Shown in pieces: positions 22,184-34,001 of a stretch of DNA of 64,000 nucleotides (positions are counted from its first letter, which is position 1; every line of letters begins with the position of its first letter). The notes below the pieces were generated by a model. That model was not told the origin of the DNA. It ran no database searches and worked only from the letters and a program-made list of their open reading frames with translations. The position numbers and the translations under genes were made by a program. The DNA lies in the NCBI GenBank assembly GCA_947561585.1, contig CANNZV010000435.1, positions 1-64,000 on the forward strand. The letters run 5' to 3'. Source of the stretch: Caprella mutica (taxonomy: Eukaryota; Arthropoda; Malacostraca; Amphipoda; Caprellidae).

Positions 22184-23840
22184 AAATCAATAGCTAAGAA
22201 GATTTAGAAAGAATAAGAAATTTAATAGATAAGATAATAAATATTGGATATAATTGAGGTTTCGCTTCAAGTGATCAAGACGATTAAGTTAATTATTTTG
22301 TACCCTGTAGCACACCAGGTTTTTTTTTTATCTTTGTTAGACTGGGGTGATTGTTATGCAACTATTGCATAAGAATGCAATTATTATGCAGCCCAATCAT
22401 GAACAGCTATGTGCTTTATATAATAAATAGAGGATGCATGACAGCTTTATTATGCATAAATGATATAACAGAGGCATTGCACGGATAAAAATAACACTTG
22501 GAGCTTACAAGGTGACACTAAAGTTCTAAGACAAACAAAATATATCAGATAAAGCATTTAGATAGGTAATAGTACATGAGAAGTGCGTGAGATGTATTAT
22601 AGAGAACACTGAGAAGACTTGTAAAGAAGTCTATTCAATAAACATCTTCTCTTGCTCGAATGACTGCCTCCAATCTGTCTGAGTTGCTTCTACCGCTGAA
22701 CCCAACTCATCCATTGGCCGTTTTGGCCATTTCAGTCGAGTTTTCGCTTAAAAGTTTAATTTTTATAATACAGTTGTATGAGACTATCTGCACACATTCT
22801 TCTCCAATGCTTACCACACGCAGAATTCCATCATTCTAAATTAGAATGAAACTTTCCTGCTGGTGAAAATCTTCAATCCCAACTTTCACTTTCCACTGAA
22901 AGGGCAATTAACTTCTTAAAAAAAGTCGATAACACTTATTGTAAGTTATATATTATAGTGAACACAATTAAATGTGAAAATTGGAAAGAATTAGTTCAAA
23001 TTAATTCATATATAAGTATTTTATTTACATTGAAAATATGGGTTGCAGAACTTTTGTGTTGCCCTGATATGATTTATCATAGACGCTTAATGCCAGAAGA
23101 TGCGTAATAATGAAGTTATGAACCATGAAAAAGAGATATAATAAACTGAGTAGTTACCCCTTCTTTCTAGTTTTCTACAGCGCATGAGAAGTATAGTTTT
23201 CTATTATTTTGAATGGAGGGGATACCCTAATAAAACGTACCAAGTAAACTATAGCAAAGTAAATCATACAACCAAGGATATAATTCATTAAGTATAAATT
23301 GATACAAACGACCGCAGGTTTCGGATGAGAAAAATAATCCACACATAAGTTGTTGTCACAAAGAAAATTTACAGAAAGGATTTTGAAGTAGAGGCGACTC
23401 ATGTGAGAGAGGAAAGTGAACTTCAATCACCTACCACCATTAGCTGAAACTGATAATTAAAGCTATTCTTTTAAATCAATTTTTACCGATAACAATGTGA
23501 CGAAAAGAGACACAAGCACCAGTGGCTGAAATCACGGATGGAAGAGGAAAATGAAGAGGTGATAGTAAATGAAGCCTACGAGTCTACCTAACACAAAAAT
23601 CTAAGACATCATAGTTGAAAATTGAAATCAAGAATATATACGTAAAGAAATGATATAAATGAATTAAAGACTCAATTCGCACTTGAAAATACAACAGTTG
23701 ATGTGAGTCTAAGAAGCCACCCCCATCCCCCTATTGTTCACCACAGACAGCTTTCATTTGAAGGTCTGAAGGTTAGACAGAGGGGTAACCTTGGCAGTGA
23801 AAAGTGAAAGTGAGCAGTGCATCGACCCAATGCAGAACAG
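22184..23840. other. Long stretch without a supported gene
   Basis: Includes slightly GC-richer sequence at 22620-22760 and 23700-23830, but no open frame with splice signals, RNA gene or repeat that I can defend. Confidence 0.45.
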
Positions 23841-25570
23841 TCGTAACTATTCCCTAGTTAGACGTAATATCAACAGAAAGGGTCTTAGTAAGTCGTAACT
23901 ATTCTCTAGTTAGACGTAACATCGACAGAAAGATCCTTAGTAAGTCGTAACTATTCTCTAGTTAGACGTAACATCAACAGAAAGGGTCTTAGTAAGTCGT
24001 AACTATTCTTTAGTTAGACGTAACATCGACAGAAAGAATCTCAGTAAATCGTAACTATTCCCTAGTTAGACGTAACATCAACAGAAAGAGTCTTAGTAAG
24101 TCGTAACTATTCTCTAGTTAGACGTAACACCAACAGAAAGAGTCTTAATAAATCGTAACTATTCTCTAGTTAGACGTAACATCGACAGAAAGATCCTTAG
24201 TAAGTCGTAACTATTCTCTAGTTAGACGTAACATCAACAGAAAGGGTCTTAGTAAGTCGTAACTATTCTTTAGTTAGACGTAACATCGACAGAAAGAATC
24301 TCAGTAAATCGTAACTATTCCCTAGTTAGACGTAACATCAACAAAAAGAGTCTTAGTAAATCGTAACTATTCTCTAGTTAGACGTAACATCAACAAAAAG
24401 AGTCTTAGTAAGTCGAAACTATTCCCTAGTTAGACGTAACATCAACAAAAAGAGTCTTAGTAAGTCGTAACTATTCTCGAGTTAGACGTAACATCAACAG
24501 AAAGAGTCTTAGTAAATCGTAACTATTCTCTAGTTAGACGTAACATCAACAGAAAGAGTCTTAGTAAATCGAAACTATTCCCTAGTTAGACGTAACATCA
24601 ACAAAAAGAGTCTTAGTAAGTCGTAACTATTCTCGAGTTAGACGTAACACCAACAGAAAGTGTCTTAGTAAGTCGTAACTATTCTCTAGTTAGACGTAAC
24701 ACCAACAGAAAGAGTCTTAGTAAATCGTAACTATTCTCTAGTTAGACGTAACATCAACAAAAAGAGTCTTAGTAAGTCGAAACTATTCCCTAGTTAGACG
24801 TAACATCAACAAAAAGAGTCTTAGTAAGTCGTAACTATTCTCGAGTTAGACGTAACATCAACAGAAAGAGTCTCAGTAAATCGTAACTATTCTCTAGTTA
24901 GACGTAACATCAACAGAAAGAGTCTTAGTAAATCGAAACTATTCCCTAGTTAGACGTAACATCAACAGAAAGAGTCTTAGTAAATCGAAACTATTCCCTA
25001 GTTAGACGTAACATCAACAAAAAGAGTCTTAGTAAGTCGTAACTATTCTCGAGTTAGACGTAACATCAACAGTAAGAGTCTCAGTAAATCGTAACTATTC
25101 TCTAGTTAGACGTAACACTAACAGAAAGAGTCTTAGTAAATCGTAACTATTCTCTAGTTAGACGTAACATCAACAGAAAGAGTCTCAGTAAATCGTAACT
25201 ATTCTCTAGTTAGACGTAACATCAACAGTAAGAGTCTCAGTAAATCGTAACTATTCTCTAGTTAGACGTAACACTAACAGAAAGAGTCTTAGTAAATCGT
25301 AACTATTCTCTAGTTAGACGTAACATCAACAGAAAGAGTCTCAGTAAATCGTAACTATTCTCGAGTTAGACGTAACACCAACAGAAAGTGTCTTAGTAAA
25401 TCGTAACTATTCTCTAGTTAGACGTAACACCAACAGAAAGAGTCTTAGTAAATCGTAACTATTCTCTAGTTAGACGTAACATCAACAGAAAGAGTCTCAG
25501 TAAATCGTAACTATTCTCTAGTTAGACGTAACATCAACAGAAAGAGTCTCAGTAAATCGTAACTATTCTA
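23841..25570 (+). repeat. 52-bp tandem array, about 33 copies
   Basis: Unit start TCGTAACTATTCTCTAGTTA, then GACGTAACATCAACAGAAAG and AGTCTTAGTAAG. The marker AGATCCTTAG occurs at 23931 and 24191, 260 bp apart, and the intervening variants repeat in the same order. The first ten units are therefore two copies of a five-unit block. Later units show other repeated blocks marked by TCGAAACTATTCCC and TCTCGAGTTAG. Confidence 0.97.
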
Positions 25571-26091
25571 TAGCTAAACTGAAGATTCTTATCAAAATTT
25601 AAACCAAGGTAACGAATACCTCGCACATTATTACTATATGTAGAAGCAGTTTTTTCTATGTTTCAAGTTTTAGACGATTGGTATTCATCTATTTCGAAAC
25701 TGATAGAATGATTATTTCGAATGACATAAACGTATCATCACAAAATTAAATATAGTTAAATAAACTTATCACAAAAAGGTAATCATCCATAAATATTAAA
25801 AACAACAAAGGGCTTCAAATATTTCCTTGGGGTACTTCACAGGTATATTTTTGCATAACATTAATTCATTGATACAACAGAAAGTAAACCGTACGGGCGC
25901 AACTAATTGTAATCGGTTAGAACAAAACCAAATTTGTGGTACACCTCTAACTCAAAAAAAATACAATTTCCCTCACAGTATTTCATCAGTGTAACTGAAC
26001 TTATTTCATATTTTAAACATCGTGTTCCTCCCTTCACCAGGAGTAGCAGGATTGAAAAGAATGAGTCCCCATTGAAGATAGGTGATAAATA
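25571..26091. other. Unassigned spacer
   Basis: No feature supported. Confidence 0.5.
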
Positions 26092-26245
26092 GGGTTGTGA
26101 CAATAGGCGCTTAGAATCATAGATCCTGAAAATATTATAGACTGCTTGAATTAAAGAGTATTTAATCGTTCTATAGTATATCGTATTTGATTACGTGTAT
26201 GATATTCTTAATATCTATGATTTTAAACGCATATAGTCACAACCC
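26092..26245. mobile_element. GGGTTGTGAC-family MITE, copy 1
   Basis: Left GGGTTGTGACAATA with TAGAATCATAGATCCTGAAA behind it; right ATATAGTCACAACCC. Flanked by TA on both sides. A second copy is at 62307. Confidence 0.85.
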
Positions 26246-26655
26246 TAGTGATAACAACCAACAGAAGAAATGTCGGCAGTAGAATTATCTTTCAATACAG
26301 TCGTGGTTCAGTAGAAAGAAATTAGAAAGTATTGTTAAAATGCATTGGTATTTTTCTGGTTAAATTCAGAATACTATTTAAGAGTTTAAAGCCAACAGAA
26401 CAACGATACACTATAGCGTATAATAAAATTAATTTCCAAATTTTCTTATAAAGATAAAAATGTTCTAAATTTTTCATCATGAAATAGAAAAAATGTTTTT
26501 ATTCCATTAGTCATTTATTTCGTACATATAATTTGAGAATGAGAGATAAAAGCAAGGTTGTCAGTTGAAAAATAGTGTTAGGTTTGTACCCAGTGACCTC
26601 GGCAACAAAGGGTGTAAGCGCTATGTTGCTGAGAGAGGTTAACTGAGTAGAAATA
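26246..26655. other. Unassigned spacer between two MITEs
   Basis: No feature supported. Confidence 0.5.
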
Positions 26656-26858
26656 GGCTAAGTACTGAGTTATTGGACGGTTTCACGGTTCCGATCTTGA
26701 AAAAAAACTATATAAATATTATTGATTAACTTCTACACTAATTGGTATCCATGATACCAACAGGTATCATGGATACCAATTAGAATAAAAGTTAAATAAC
26801 TTAATAATTAAATAATAATAACCTGGTGGAAAATTGTGAAGCCGTCCAATAACTCGAA
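26656..26858. mobile_element. GGGTAAG-family MITE, copy e, with perfect core palindrome
   Basis: Left inner TACTGAGTTATTGGACGG, right inner CCGTCCAATAACTCG. The core is GGTATCCATGATACC, loop AACA, then its inverse. Confidence 0.85.
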
Positions 26859-28326
26859 AAATAATCTAGAAAAATGTTATATTTTCACCATATCCTATAA
26901 CTAATGAATATTATTTAATAATTATTAAAAGAAATTAAATAATAAATAAGAATTACCAATTAAACATTAAAGAATAGGAATGATTCCTAAGAGACAAACT
27001 TAAACAGTGAAGTAAAAAAAATCCAAAAAACATAATTTTATGATTGACCGAAAATGTTAAAATGTGATACGTCTTGTCCTAAGTAACTTTTAATTCTTAC
27101 CTCAAATTTGGTGCAGAAAATCAGAGCAGAAAATAACCAAAAAATCTTGTTCGATTTTGTTGTAGTTGTTGTCGTATATTGTTTCTATAGGACTATATAT
27201 AAAAAGGATGCAATGAATGAAATGAACTGAAAATGAAATAAACAAAATGAAATAGCATAAATAATAATATATAATTCATTAATAAATTGTAATGAAAGCT
27301 AATTGTTCAGTATAGACATGGTTATCAATGAGGAAAGCATTATTAGCTCATCAATGTTAAAGTTACACCTCAACTTGCAGGATAAAGTACCAACCACTAG
27401 CTACAGCACAGTCTCATTATGGTACACTCCTAATATAACATCATCTTACATTATTAAAACCAAACTGATATTATCAAATCATACGGTATGTAAGAAGAGT
27501 CTGTTTTGTGATTGTACATTAGTTTAAAATGTTAGATAGTGATAGGAAGCTGTTAACCGCATACGTTGCGTAGAGCTGTTGTCGGTTGGAATAACCCAGC
27601 AACACTGTGACCCGAGCACACGGAGCCTAGCAACCTCTGCTGGGGTGAAGGGGGAGGAGGTTGCTATGTATGGGAAGGGCAAGAGGATTTAAGACGTGAA
27701 ATTACGAGGGTGGTACCGCTAATACCCAGGAAGTATAGTTGATGTAACCAAACAGTAAGGTTAGCCTCTGGGCCAACTGTCGGTACGGTATGAACTTGCC
27801 CTTCTGTCTACTGTAGCACTTTGGCAAAATAGAGAATACATTAAATACATTTATAGACAATTTAGACAATTGTGATAGGTGCTAGTTTAGAAAGTTCAGA
27901 TATATTAAGTAAGACAGTGTAACCTTTAATTCCAATTATTGACGAGGGTACAGATTTTCTTCTTGTTTTAAAATAGCTGCTTGACTTGTGTGTACCTACA
28001 CTAGAAATTAATCAAAGACAGCGTTGTGTAACTATTGTGAACAAGGTCAATGACATCGACGAGGAAAATATTACATCTTAGAGACATTAAGGTGATTTAG
28101 AACAGGAAAACAAGAATATATAACTAACAGTTGTAAATAATATTAAAAGAAGAAATTGGGTACGAAATTAAAGATAACTGACCTTATAGAGTGTGTAAAT
28201 TTTGATATTTATAAATATTATTTTAATGATTTTGCTATTCGAAATGATTAATTAAATACAGAATGAGTTTCTAATTTTGAAAAATACGGCAATGAAGTAT
28301 AGCGCATAACACAAATAATAGTTTTA
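26859..28326. other. Long stretch without a supported gene
   Basis: A GC-richer island at about 27580-27800 has no recognisable gene. The 74-codon frame at 27303-27527 shows no domain or splice support. Confidence 0.45.
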
Positions 28327-29206
28327 ATATATCTATATACAGTTAGTACAAATAATATTCCACTGTGGATGAACTCTTACGGTGAAGAACATTCATACAA
28401 TATCTATTTACAGTCAATACAAATAATATTCCACTGTGGATGAACTCTTACGGTGAAGAACATTCATACAATATCTATTTACAGTCAATACAAATAATAT
28501 TCCACTAGAGATGAACTCTTACGGTGAAGAACATTCATACAATATCTATTTACAGTTAATACAAATAATATTCCACTAGGGATGAACTCTTACGTTGAAG
28601 AACATTCATACAATATCTATTTACAGTCAATACAAATAATATTCCACTAGAGATGAACTCTTACGGTGAAGAACATTCATACAATATCTATTTACAGTCA
28701 ATACAAATAATATTCCAATGTGGATGAACTCTTACGGTGAAGAACATTCATACAATATCTATTTACAGTCAATACAAACAATATTCCACTAGGGATGAAC
28801 TCTTACGGTGAAGAACATTCATACAATATCTATTTACAGTCAATACAAATAATATTCCAATGTGGATGAACTCTTACGGTGAAGAACATTCATACAATAT
28901 CTATTTACAGTCAATACAAACAATATTCCACTAGGGATGAACTCTTACGGTGAAGAACATTCATACAATATCTATTTACAGTCAATACAAATAAAATTCC
29001 ACTAGGGATGAACTCTTACGGTGAAGAACATTCATACAATATCTATTTACAGTCAATACAAATAATATTCCACTAGGGATGAACTCTTACGGTGAAGAAC
29101 ATTCATACAATATCTATTTACAGTCAATACAAATAAAATTCCACTAGGGATGAACTCTTACGGTGAAGAACATTCATACAATATCTATTTACAGTCAATA
29201 CGAATT
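28327..29206 (+). repeat. 71-bp tandem array, about 12 copies
   Basis: Unit contains ACAATATCTATTTACAGTCA, ATACAAATAATATTCCACTA and TGAACTCTTACGGTGAAGAA. Two alternating variants (CACTAGGGAT and CAATGTGGAT) occur in pairs between 28690 and 28940. Confidence 0.97.
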
Positions 29207-29512
29207 ATTAAAATGAGTAATTAATTTTTCGTTAATAGTTAAAACGATTATCAATTGGTTATTATAATTTCAACATTGAAGGTTTTTATGAGATTACAGC
29301 TTTGGTTGATATTCTAATTACCCTCTTTACAATAACTTAATAAGGTATTAAATTGAGTTTACATATTGAATCTTGTTGTACAACATATCACTACAATTAT
29401 TAATTTCTACCTGTGACATTTCTAATAAAATAGGATTAGATAAATTATATATTTCCATCATCACAATTCTCACAGTGCAAGTTTAATTAGTCAGGTTCAA
29501 GGTTACTGATTA
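29207..29512. other. Short AT-rich spacer between two arrays
   Basis: No feature supported. Confidence 0.5.
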
Positions 29513-30114
29513 GTAACCCAGTTATTAGTAAGCTATTTAACATTTCGTGCAAGATATTCAAGTTATTATTAAGCTATTTGTCTGTGCAAGATATCCCAGT
29601 TATTAGTAAGCTATTTAACATTTCGTGCAAGATATTTAAGTTATTATTAAGCTATTTGTCTGTGCAAGATATCCCAGTTATTAGTAAGCTATTTAACATT
29701 CAGTGCAAGATATTCAAGTTATTATTAAGCTATTTGTCTGTGCAAGATATCCCAGTTATTAGTAAGCTATTTAACATTCCGTGCAAGATATTCAAGTTAT
29801 TATTAAGCTATTTGTCTGTACAAGATATCCCAGTTATTAGTAAGCTATTTAACATTCCGTGCAAGATATTCAAGTTATTATTAAGCTATTTGTCTGTGCA
29901 AGCTATCCCAGTTATTAGTAAGCTATTTGTCTGTGCAAGCTATCCCAGTTATTAGTAAGCTATTTGTCTGTGCAAGCTATCCCAGTTATTAGTAAGCTAT
30001 TTGTCTGTGCAAGCTATCCCAGTTATTAGTAAGCTATTTGTCTGTGCAAGCTATCCCAGTTATTAGTAAGCTATTTGTCTGTGCAAGCTATCCCAGTTAT
30101 TAGTAAGCTATTTG
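29513..30114 (+). repeat. 78-bp dimeric array changing into a 37-bp monomeric array
   Basis: About five dimers (starts at 29584, 29662, 29740 and 29818, plus a partial one before) each hold a 41-bp monomer ending TTTAACATTCC and a 37-bp monomer ending CTATTTGTCT. From 29896 the array switches to six almost identical 37-bp monomers (GTGCAAGCTATCCCAGTTAT and so on). A 125-codon frame across it is repeat-derived. Confidence 0.95.
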
Positions 30115-30689
30115 CTGATAGAATGGTAAGTATTATTTTGAAGCTAGGCTTACAGCTGGTAATTTGCGGGAGGAAAAATAATAGTTTGAATTGAAATGTA
30201 TTCGCAAATAAAAAAAACAATAGTGAAAAATAGAACACTATTAGTGTGGCAATAGTAATTATTTACCGAGGTAATAGTAACTATTTAGTGTGATAATGGT
30301 GGTAACAATATTCTCCTTAATATTCAGTCGTATATTTAAATACCATTACTATCAAATAAATTAGAAGATAACTTTAGGTAGTGTTTTAAATGCACCTGCC
30401 TGTGATAGGACAATGAGCCTTAAGACACTGTACATAAGGGCTATATTGACTTGCTACCTCTCTTCCCCACCACTCGCACGCACGACTGTACGGTGGGTGT
30501 CTTGACTTTCTCTTTTCAAGGTCAAGTGAATGTAGCGAAAGGAAGGGGGGGGGGGGTAGCTTCCGAGTGAGGAGGGGGATTTTAGTCCCCCTTTCTAGTC
30601 GTATTTGATGTTAATTCAGTGATGTTTTCTTGAGATTTGAAATATAAGTGTCCTTGTATGAAACGACTTTGTGAATAAATGTATAGTGT
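30115..30689. other. Spacer with mixed composition
   Basis: Holds a run of 12 G at 30545-30556 and a GC-richer patch at 30440-30600. No gene was recognised. Confidence 0.45.
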
Positions 30690-31095
30690 ATGAATATTAG
30701 GTATGGTATCCTGTATACGTATAATGTTTGAATATCAAGTATGGTATCCTGTATACGTATAATGTTTGAATATCAAGTATGGTATCCTGTATACGTATAA
30801 TGTTTGAATATCAAGTATGGTATCCTGTATACGTATAATGTTTGAATATCAAGTATGGTATCCTGTATACGTATAATGTTTGAATATCAAGTATGGTATC
30901 CTGTATACGTATAATGTTTGAATATCAAGTATGGTATCCTGTATACGTATAATGTTTGAATATCAAGTATGGTATCCTGTATACGTATAATGTTTGAATA
31001 TCAAGTATGGTATCCTGTATACGTATAATGTTTGAATATCAAGTATGGTATCCTGTATACGTATAATGTTTGAATATCAAGTATGGTATCCTGTA
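30690..31095 (+). repeat. 38-bp tandem array, about 11 copies
   Basis: Unit GTATGGTATCCTGTATACGT then ATAATGTTTGAATATCAA. The inner copies are identical. Diverged half-units continue to about 31210. Confidence 0.97.
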
Positions 31096-31499
31096 TAATG
31101 TATGAATTAATGTATAGTGTATGAATATTTAGTATAGTATGCTGTATGAATATATGTATAGTGAATGATAAATGTATGGTAGCTACCATGTATAGTGTAT
31201 GAATGATTGTTATGTATGATTTGTTACTTTCAAATACACCTCCATTTAAATCTTGTTTAAAATAACAGAGTTAAAGTAGACCAACCACAAAGTTAATTAA
31301 TCTAATTCTTGATAACAGTTTTATAGTTTCTAAATATATATATATTTAAAGCACTGTAAGACTTACGTTTGTGAATACTATTTTCTATATAAAAAATAGC
31401 ATTATTCAATTTAAGATAAGATAATTTAATAATACTGAAAACTGATAATAATTTAATTGTTTTGATCTTAATTTGAGTTGCTTAAATTTTCTATTTGAG

Positions 31500-31625
31500 A
31501 TTAAAAAGACCATCGCCTTGATGTTAGGCAAGTGGTCCCCATCACTCATCATCTGTTGCATCTCTTTATTTTTCAAATTGTTCATCGCTTCACATGTGAC
31601 GTACATTTTTGAAGGGGCAGTCAAG
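31500..31625 (-). other. Protein-like minus-strand segment, origin unknown
   Basis: Part of a longer open frame (31406-31978). This piece alone reads like protein (MYVTCEAMNNLKNKEMQQMM, then GDHLPNIKAMVFLISN) and is less AT-rich than its surroundings. The rest of the frame is made by the adjacent 34-bp repeat. It may be a decayed exon or transposon fragment; no family is recognised. Confidence 0.25.
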
Positions 31626-31627
31626 TC

Positions 31628-31818
31628 ATCAATGCAAAGAGACAGCGCACTGGAAATGATAGCCAATGCAAAGAGACAGCGCACTGGAAATGATAGCCAA
31701 TGCAAAGAGACAGCGCACTGGAAATGATAGCCAATGCAAAGAGACAGCACACTGGAAATGATAGCCAATGCAAAGAGACAGCACACTGGAAATGATAGCC
31801 AATGCAAAGAGACAGCGC
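31628..31818 (+). repeat. 34-bp tandem repeat, 5 to 6 copies
   Basis: Unit CAATGCAAAGAGACAGCGCA then CTGGAAATGATAGC; a G/A variant (CGCAC/CACAC) separates the first and last copies. A single inverted relic of this unit is at 61727-61757. Confidence 0.95.
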
Positions 31819-32645
31819 CATCACACAATAATATGTTAGAAACACTTTCTATAATGTAGTACTTGAATTTAGTGACTTTTTCTAAAAAGAATAAATTAGA
31901 AACCGGCAGCAGGCTTGTGTGACTGAAATATAAATCTTCATTGCATTGAAATGGTGATTCAAAATAACTATAAACCAAATGAATATTCTAAATAGCAATT
32001 AAACATCACTTTAATAAATGTATGGCGTTTGAGCAAATGTACACAACTGTTATTTAATTAATAACTTTGTATGCAACTATATATGGAGTTCAATGATTGA
32101 AATAAATAATCGAAACGTATTACTGTGGTCATGCATGTATGATTCGGCCAGAAATTAAATATTAGAATGTCATCTTCAATATATGTTTTTTCAATGTAAT
32201 CTTTTTAAAAAAAATTCCCTTACAGAAAGTAGAGACTATTCAGTAGATTTATCAATGAATCTCTTGAATCTATCAAAATAATAATACTGAATAATTATCT
32301 ATTAGAATGTCATCTTCATTAGGCAGTGTGTATGTATATATTTCCTCATTGTAATCTTTTTAACAAAATTCACTTGACAGAAGAAACGAGGAATAAGTTG
32401 TGAAAAAAATGGCACGAGGTGAATCTAGGAGTTTACTTTCACTTTTATTTCTCCAGCGTAAAATTGTAAGATATTTTCAGCCAAACCTCTGCAATGTGAT
32501 ACCATTGACTAACTTTATTGGCTCTAATTGTGATGTTAGAGCTCATGATTAGAAAATACTTCTTACCGCTGTCTGCCCCGAGGGTTTCTCCAAATGCCAA
32601 ATTCAATTTTTTTTCTACATAGAATCAAGAGAAAAATATAAATGT
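31819..32645. other. Spacer with a diverged direct duplication
   Basis: TTAGAATGTCATCTTCA starts both 32151 and 32301, and TGTAATCTTTTTAA follows in each. About 80 bp is duplicated at 150 bp spacing. Nothing else was seen. Confidence 0.55.
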
Positions 32646-33000
32646 CATGAATCATCAATGGGATCCATTGGTAGCGCAACCCATTATCGATCGCTGCGCT
32701 ATCATGGAACATTGAGGGTAACCTAATTATAGGTTAGGTTAGCGGTCTGGTTATGAAGTCCGACGAGTTTGCCTCCCCCTACTGGGTGGACTTGATAGTG
32801 ACATAATGTATATTTTACTGTTAATTTTTTATAAGGTTGCTCGATTGAACAGTAAAGTTTACATTATGTCACTACCTAAGCCACCTAGGGGAGGCGAGCC
32901 ACTCCCCCCAATAGGACTGCTAACCCAACTCTATAACTAATTTTATGGGTGCCTTCATTATCCCTCGATAGATGCGATAACGATGGATGTTCGATATTAC
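32646..33000. mobile_element. Imperfect inverted-repeat element, about 355 bp
   Basis: GTGACATAATGTATATTTTA (near 32800) is answered by AAAGTTTACATTATGTCAC (near 32870). Further out, GTTTGCCTCCCC is answered by GGGGAGGCGAGC, and GCGCTATCATGG-like ends by the outer right arm. The arms are diverged and no target duplication is evident. It is likely an old MITE. Confidence 0.6.
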
Positions 33001-33879
33001 AGATCTATCAAAGCGCAGGGCATATGTACAAAAAGTTTGATCAGTTAGAGCCTATTAACCTTTTCTAAATTTAAATTGCCGTATCAGAGGGTTTCAAATG
33101 TTTCATTATTTATACAAAAAATGATAAACGTGTTGGCAACTAATCAAGAGTAACAAAATATTATTGAATGATTAATCTTTTTTTCTCTGTTCAAATGATA
33201 GGTAGGAAAGTAAAACAAGAAAGCGATGGAAAAATATATTATTGATAAAAATAACATTGGTTTATTGTTTTTTAAATTCAAATAGTTATTATATCTAGGA
33301 ATATGGAAATAACTGGAGTGGACCTTCAATGAAATAGCTATAACATAGAGAGTAATGAAAATTAAAGATCCTGCCTTATAAAACAAACTGTAGACAAAAT
33401 TCTACTTTAAGAGTTATGTAGAGAGATTTCAATAATGAACTACAAATTATTAATAAAATTGTAGTCCTATTCTCTTCAAATTATTTGATGATTGACTTCT
33501 TTAGATTGGAATGGTATCACAATAATTAATTACATATTAGTTTTTGTTACCACTTTGTTTCAGATCAGGTGATCAAAAATTAAAAGTTAGAATCCTATTC
33601 ACACTTACTGACAAGTTGTTCGAACAATGCAATACTGACTGAACTCTCGCTTGATCAGATACTAATTAATTTAGTGATGTAAAATTTAATCTTCTTGCAA
33701 TATCGTTCTCAGTCATAGTCTATGCTAGAAAAAGTTGCTCCAATTTCATGCCAAGTATAAATGGGAGACTATTGGTCTCTATTTCACGATAATTAATAGA
33801 CTGTAAGTAACCATTAGCGGTTAAATAGAGAGAATAATTTAACAAGTTAGCCTCTCATGTGTCAGTAAAAAGAAAAAGA
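33001..33879. other. Downstream flank of the zinc-finger gene
   Basis: AT-rich with no other gene recognised. Confidence 0.5.
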
Positions 33880-33885
33880 TTTATT
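33880..33885 (-). promoter_or_regulatory. Candidate polyadenylation signal AATAAA
   Basis: Minus-strand AATAAA about 117 bp beyond the zinc-finger stop codon. This is the nearest good match seen downstream. Confidence 0.45.
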
Positions 33886-34001
33886 GGTTGCTTACTTACA
33901 ATAGCAACTAGAAGGGATTATTTTAATCCAAGAACTTAATGCAATTTGCAATGCAGCATTCAAAGAACAGATTGAATGCTATCAATTACGTGTTTTTATA
34001 T

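Noticed and set aside
29578..29955. 125-codon frame made of a repeated 26-residue block
   Set aside because: Pure translation of the 78-bp dimer array.
31406..31978. 190-codon minus-strand frame as a whole gene
   Set aside because: The middle third is the 34-bp repeat. No start context, domain or splice support was seen, so only a short segment was kept as a weak hint.
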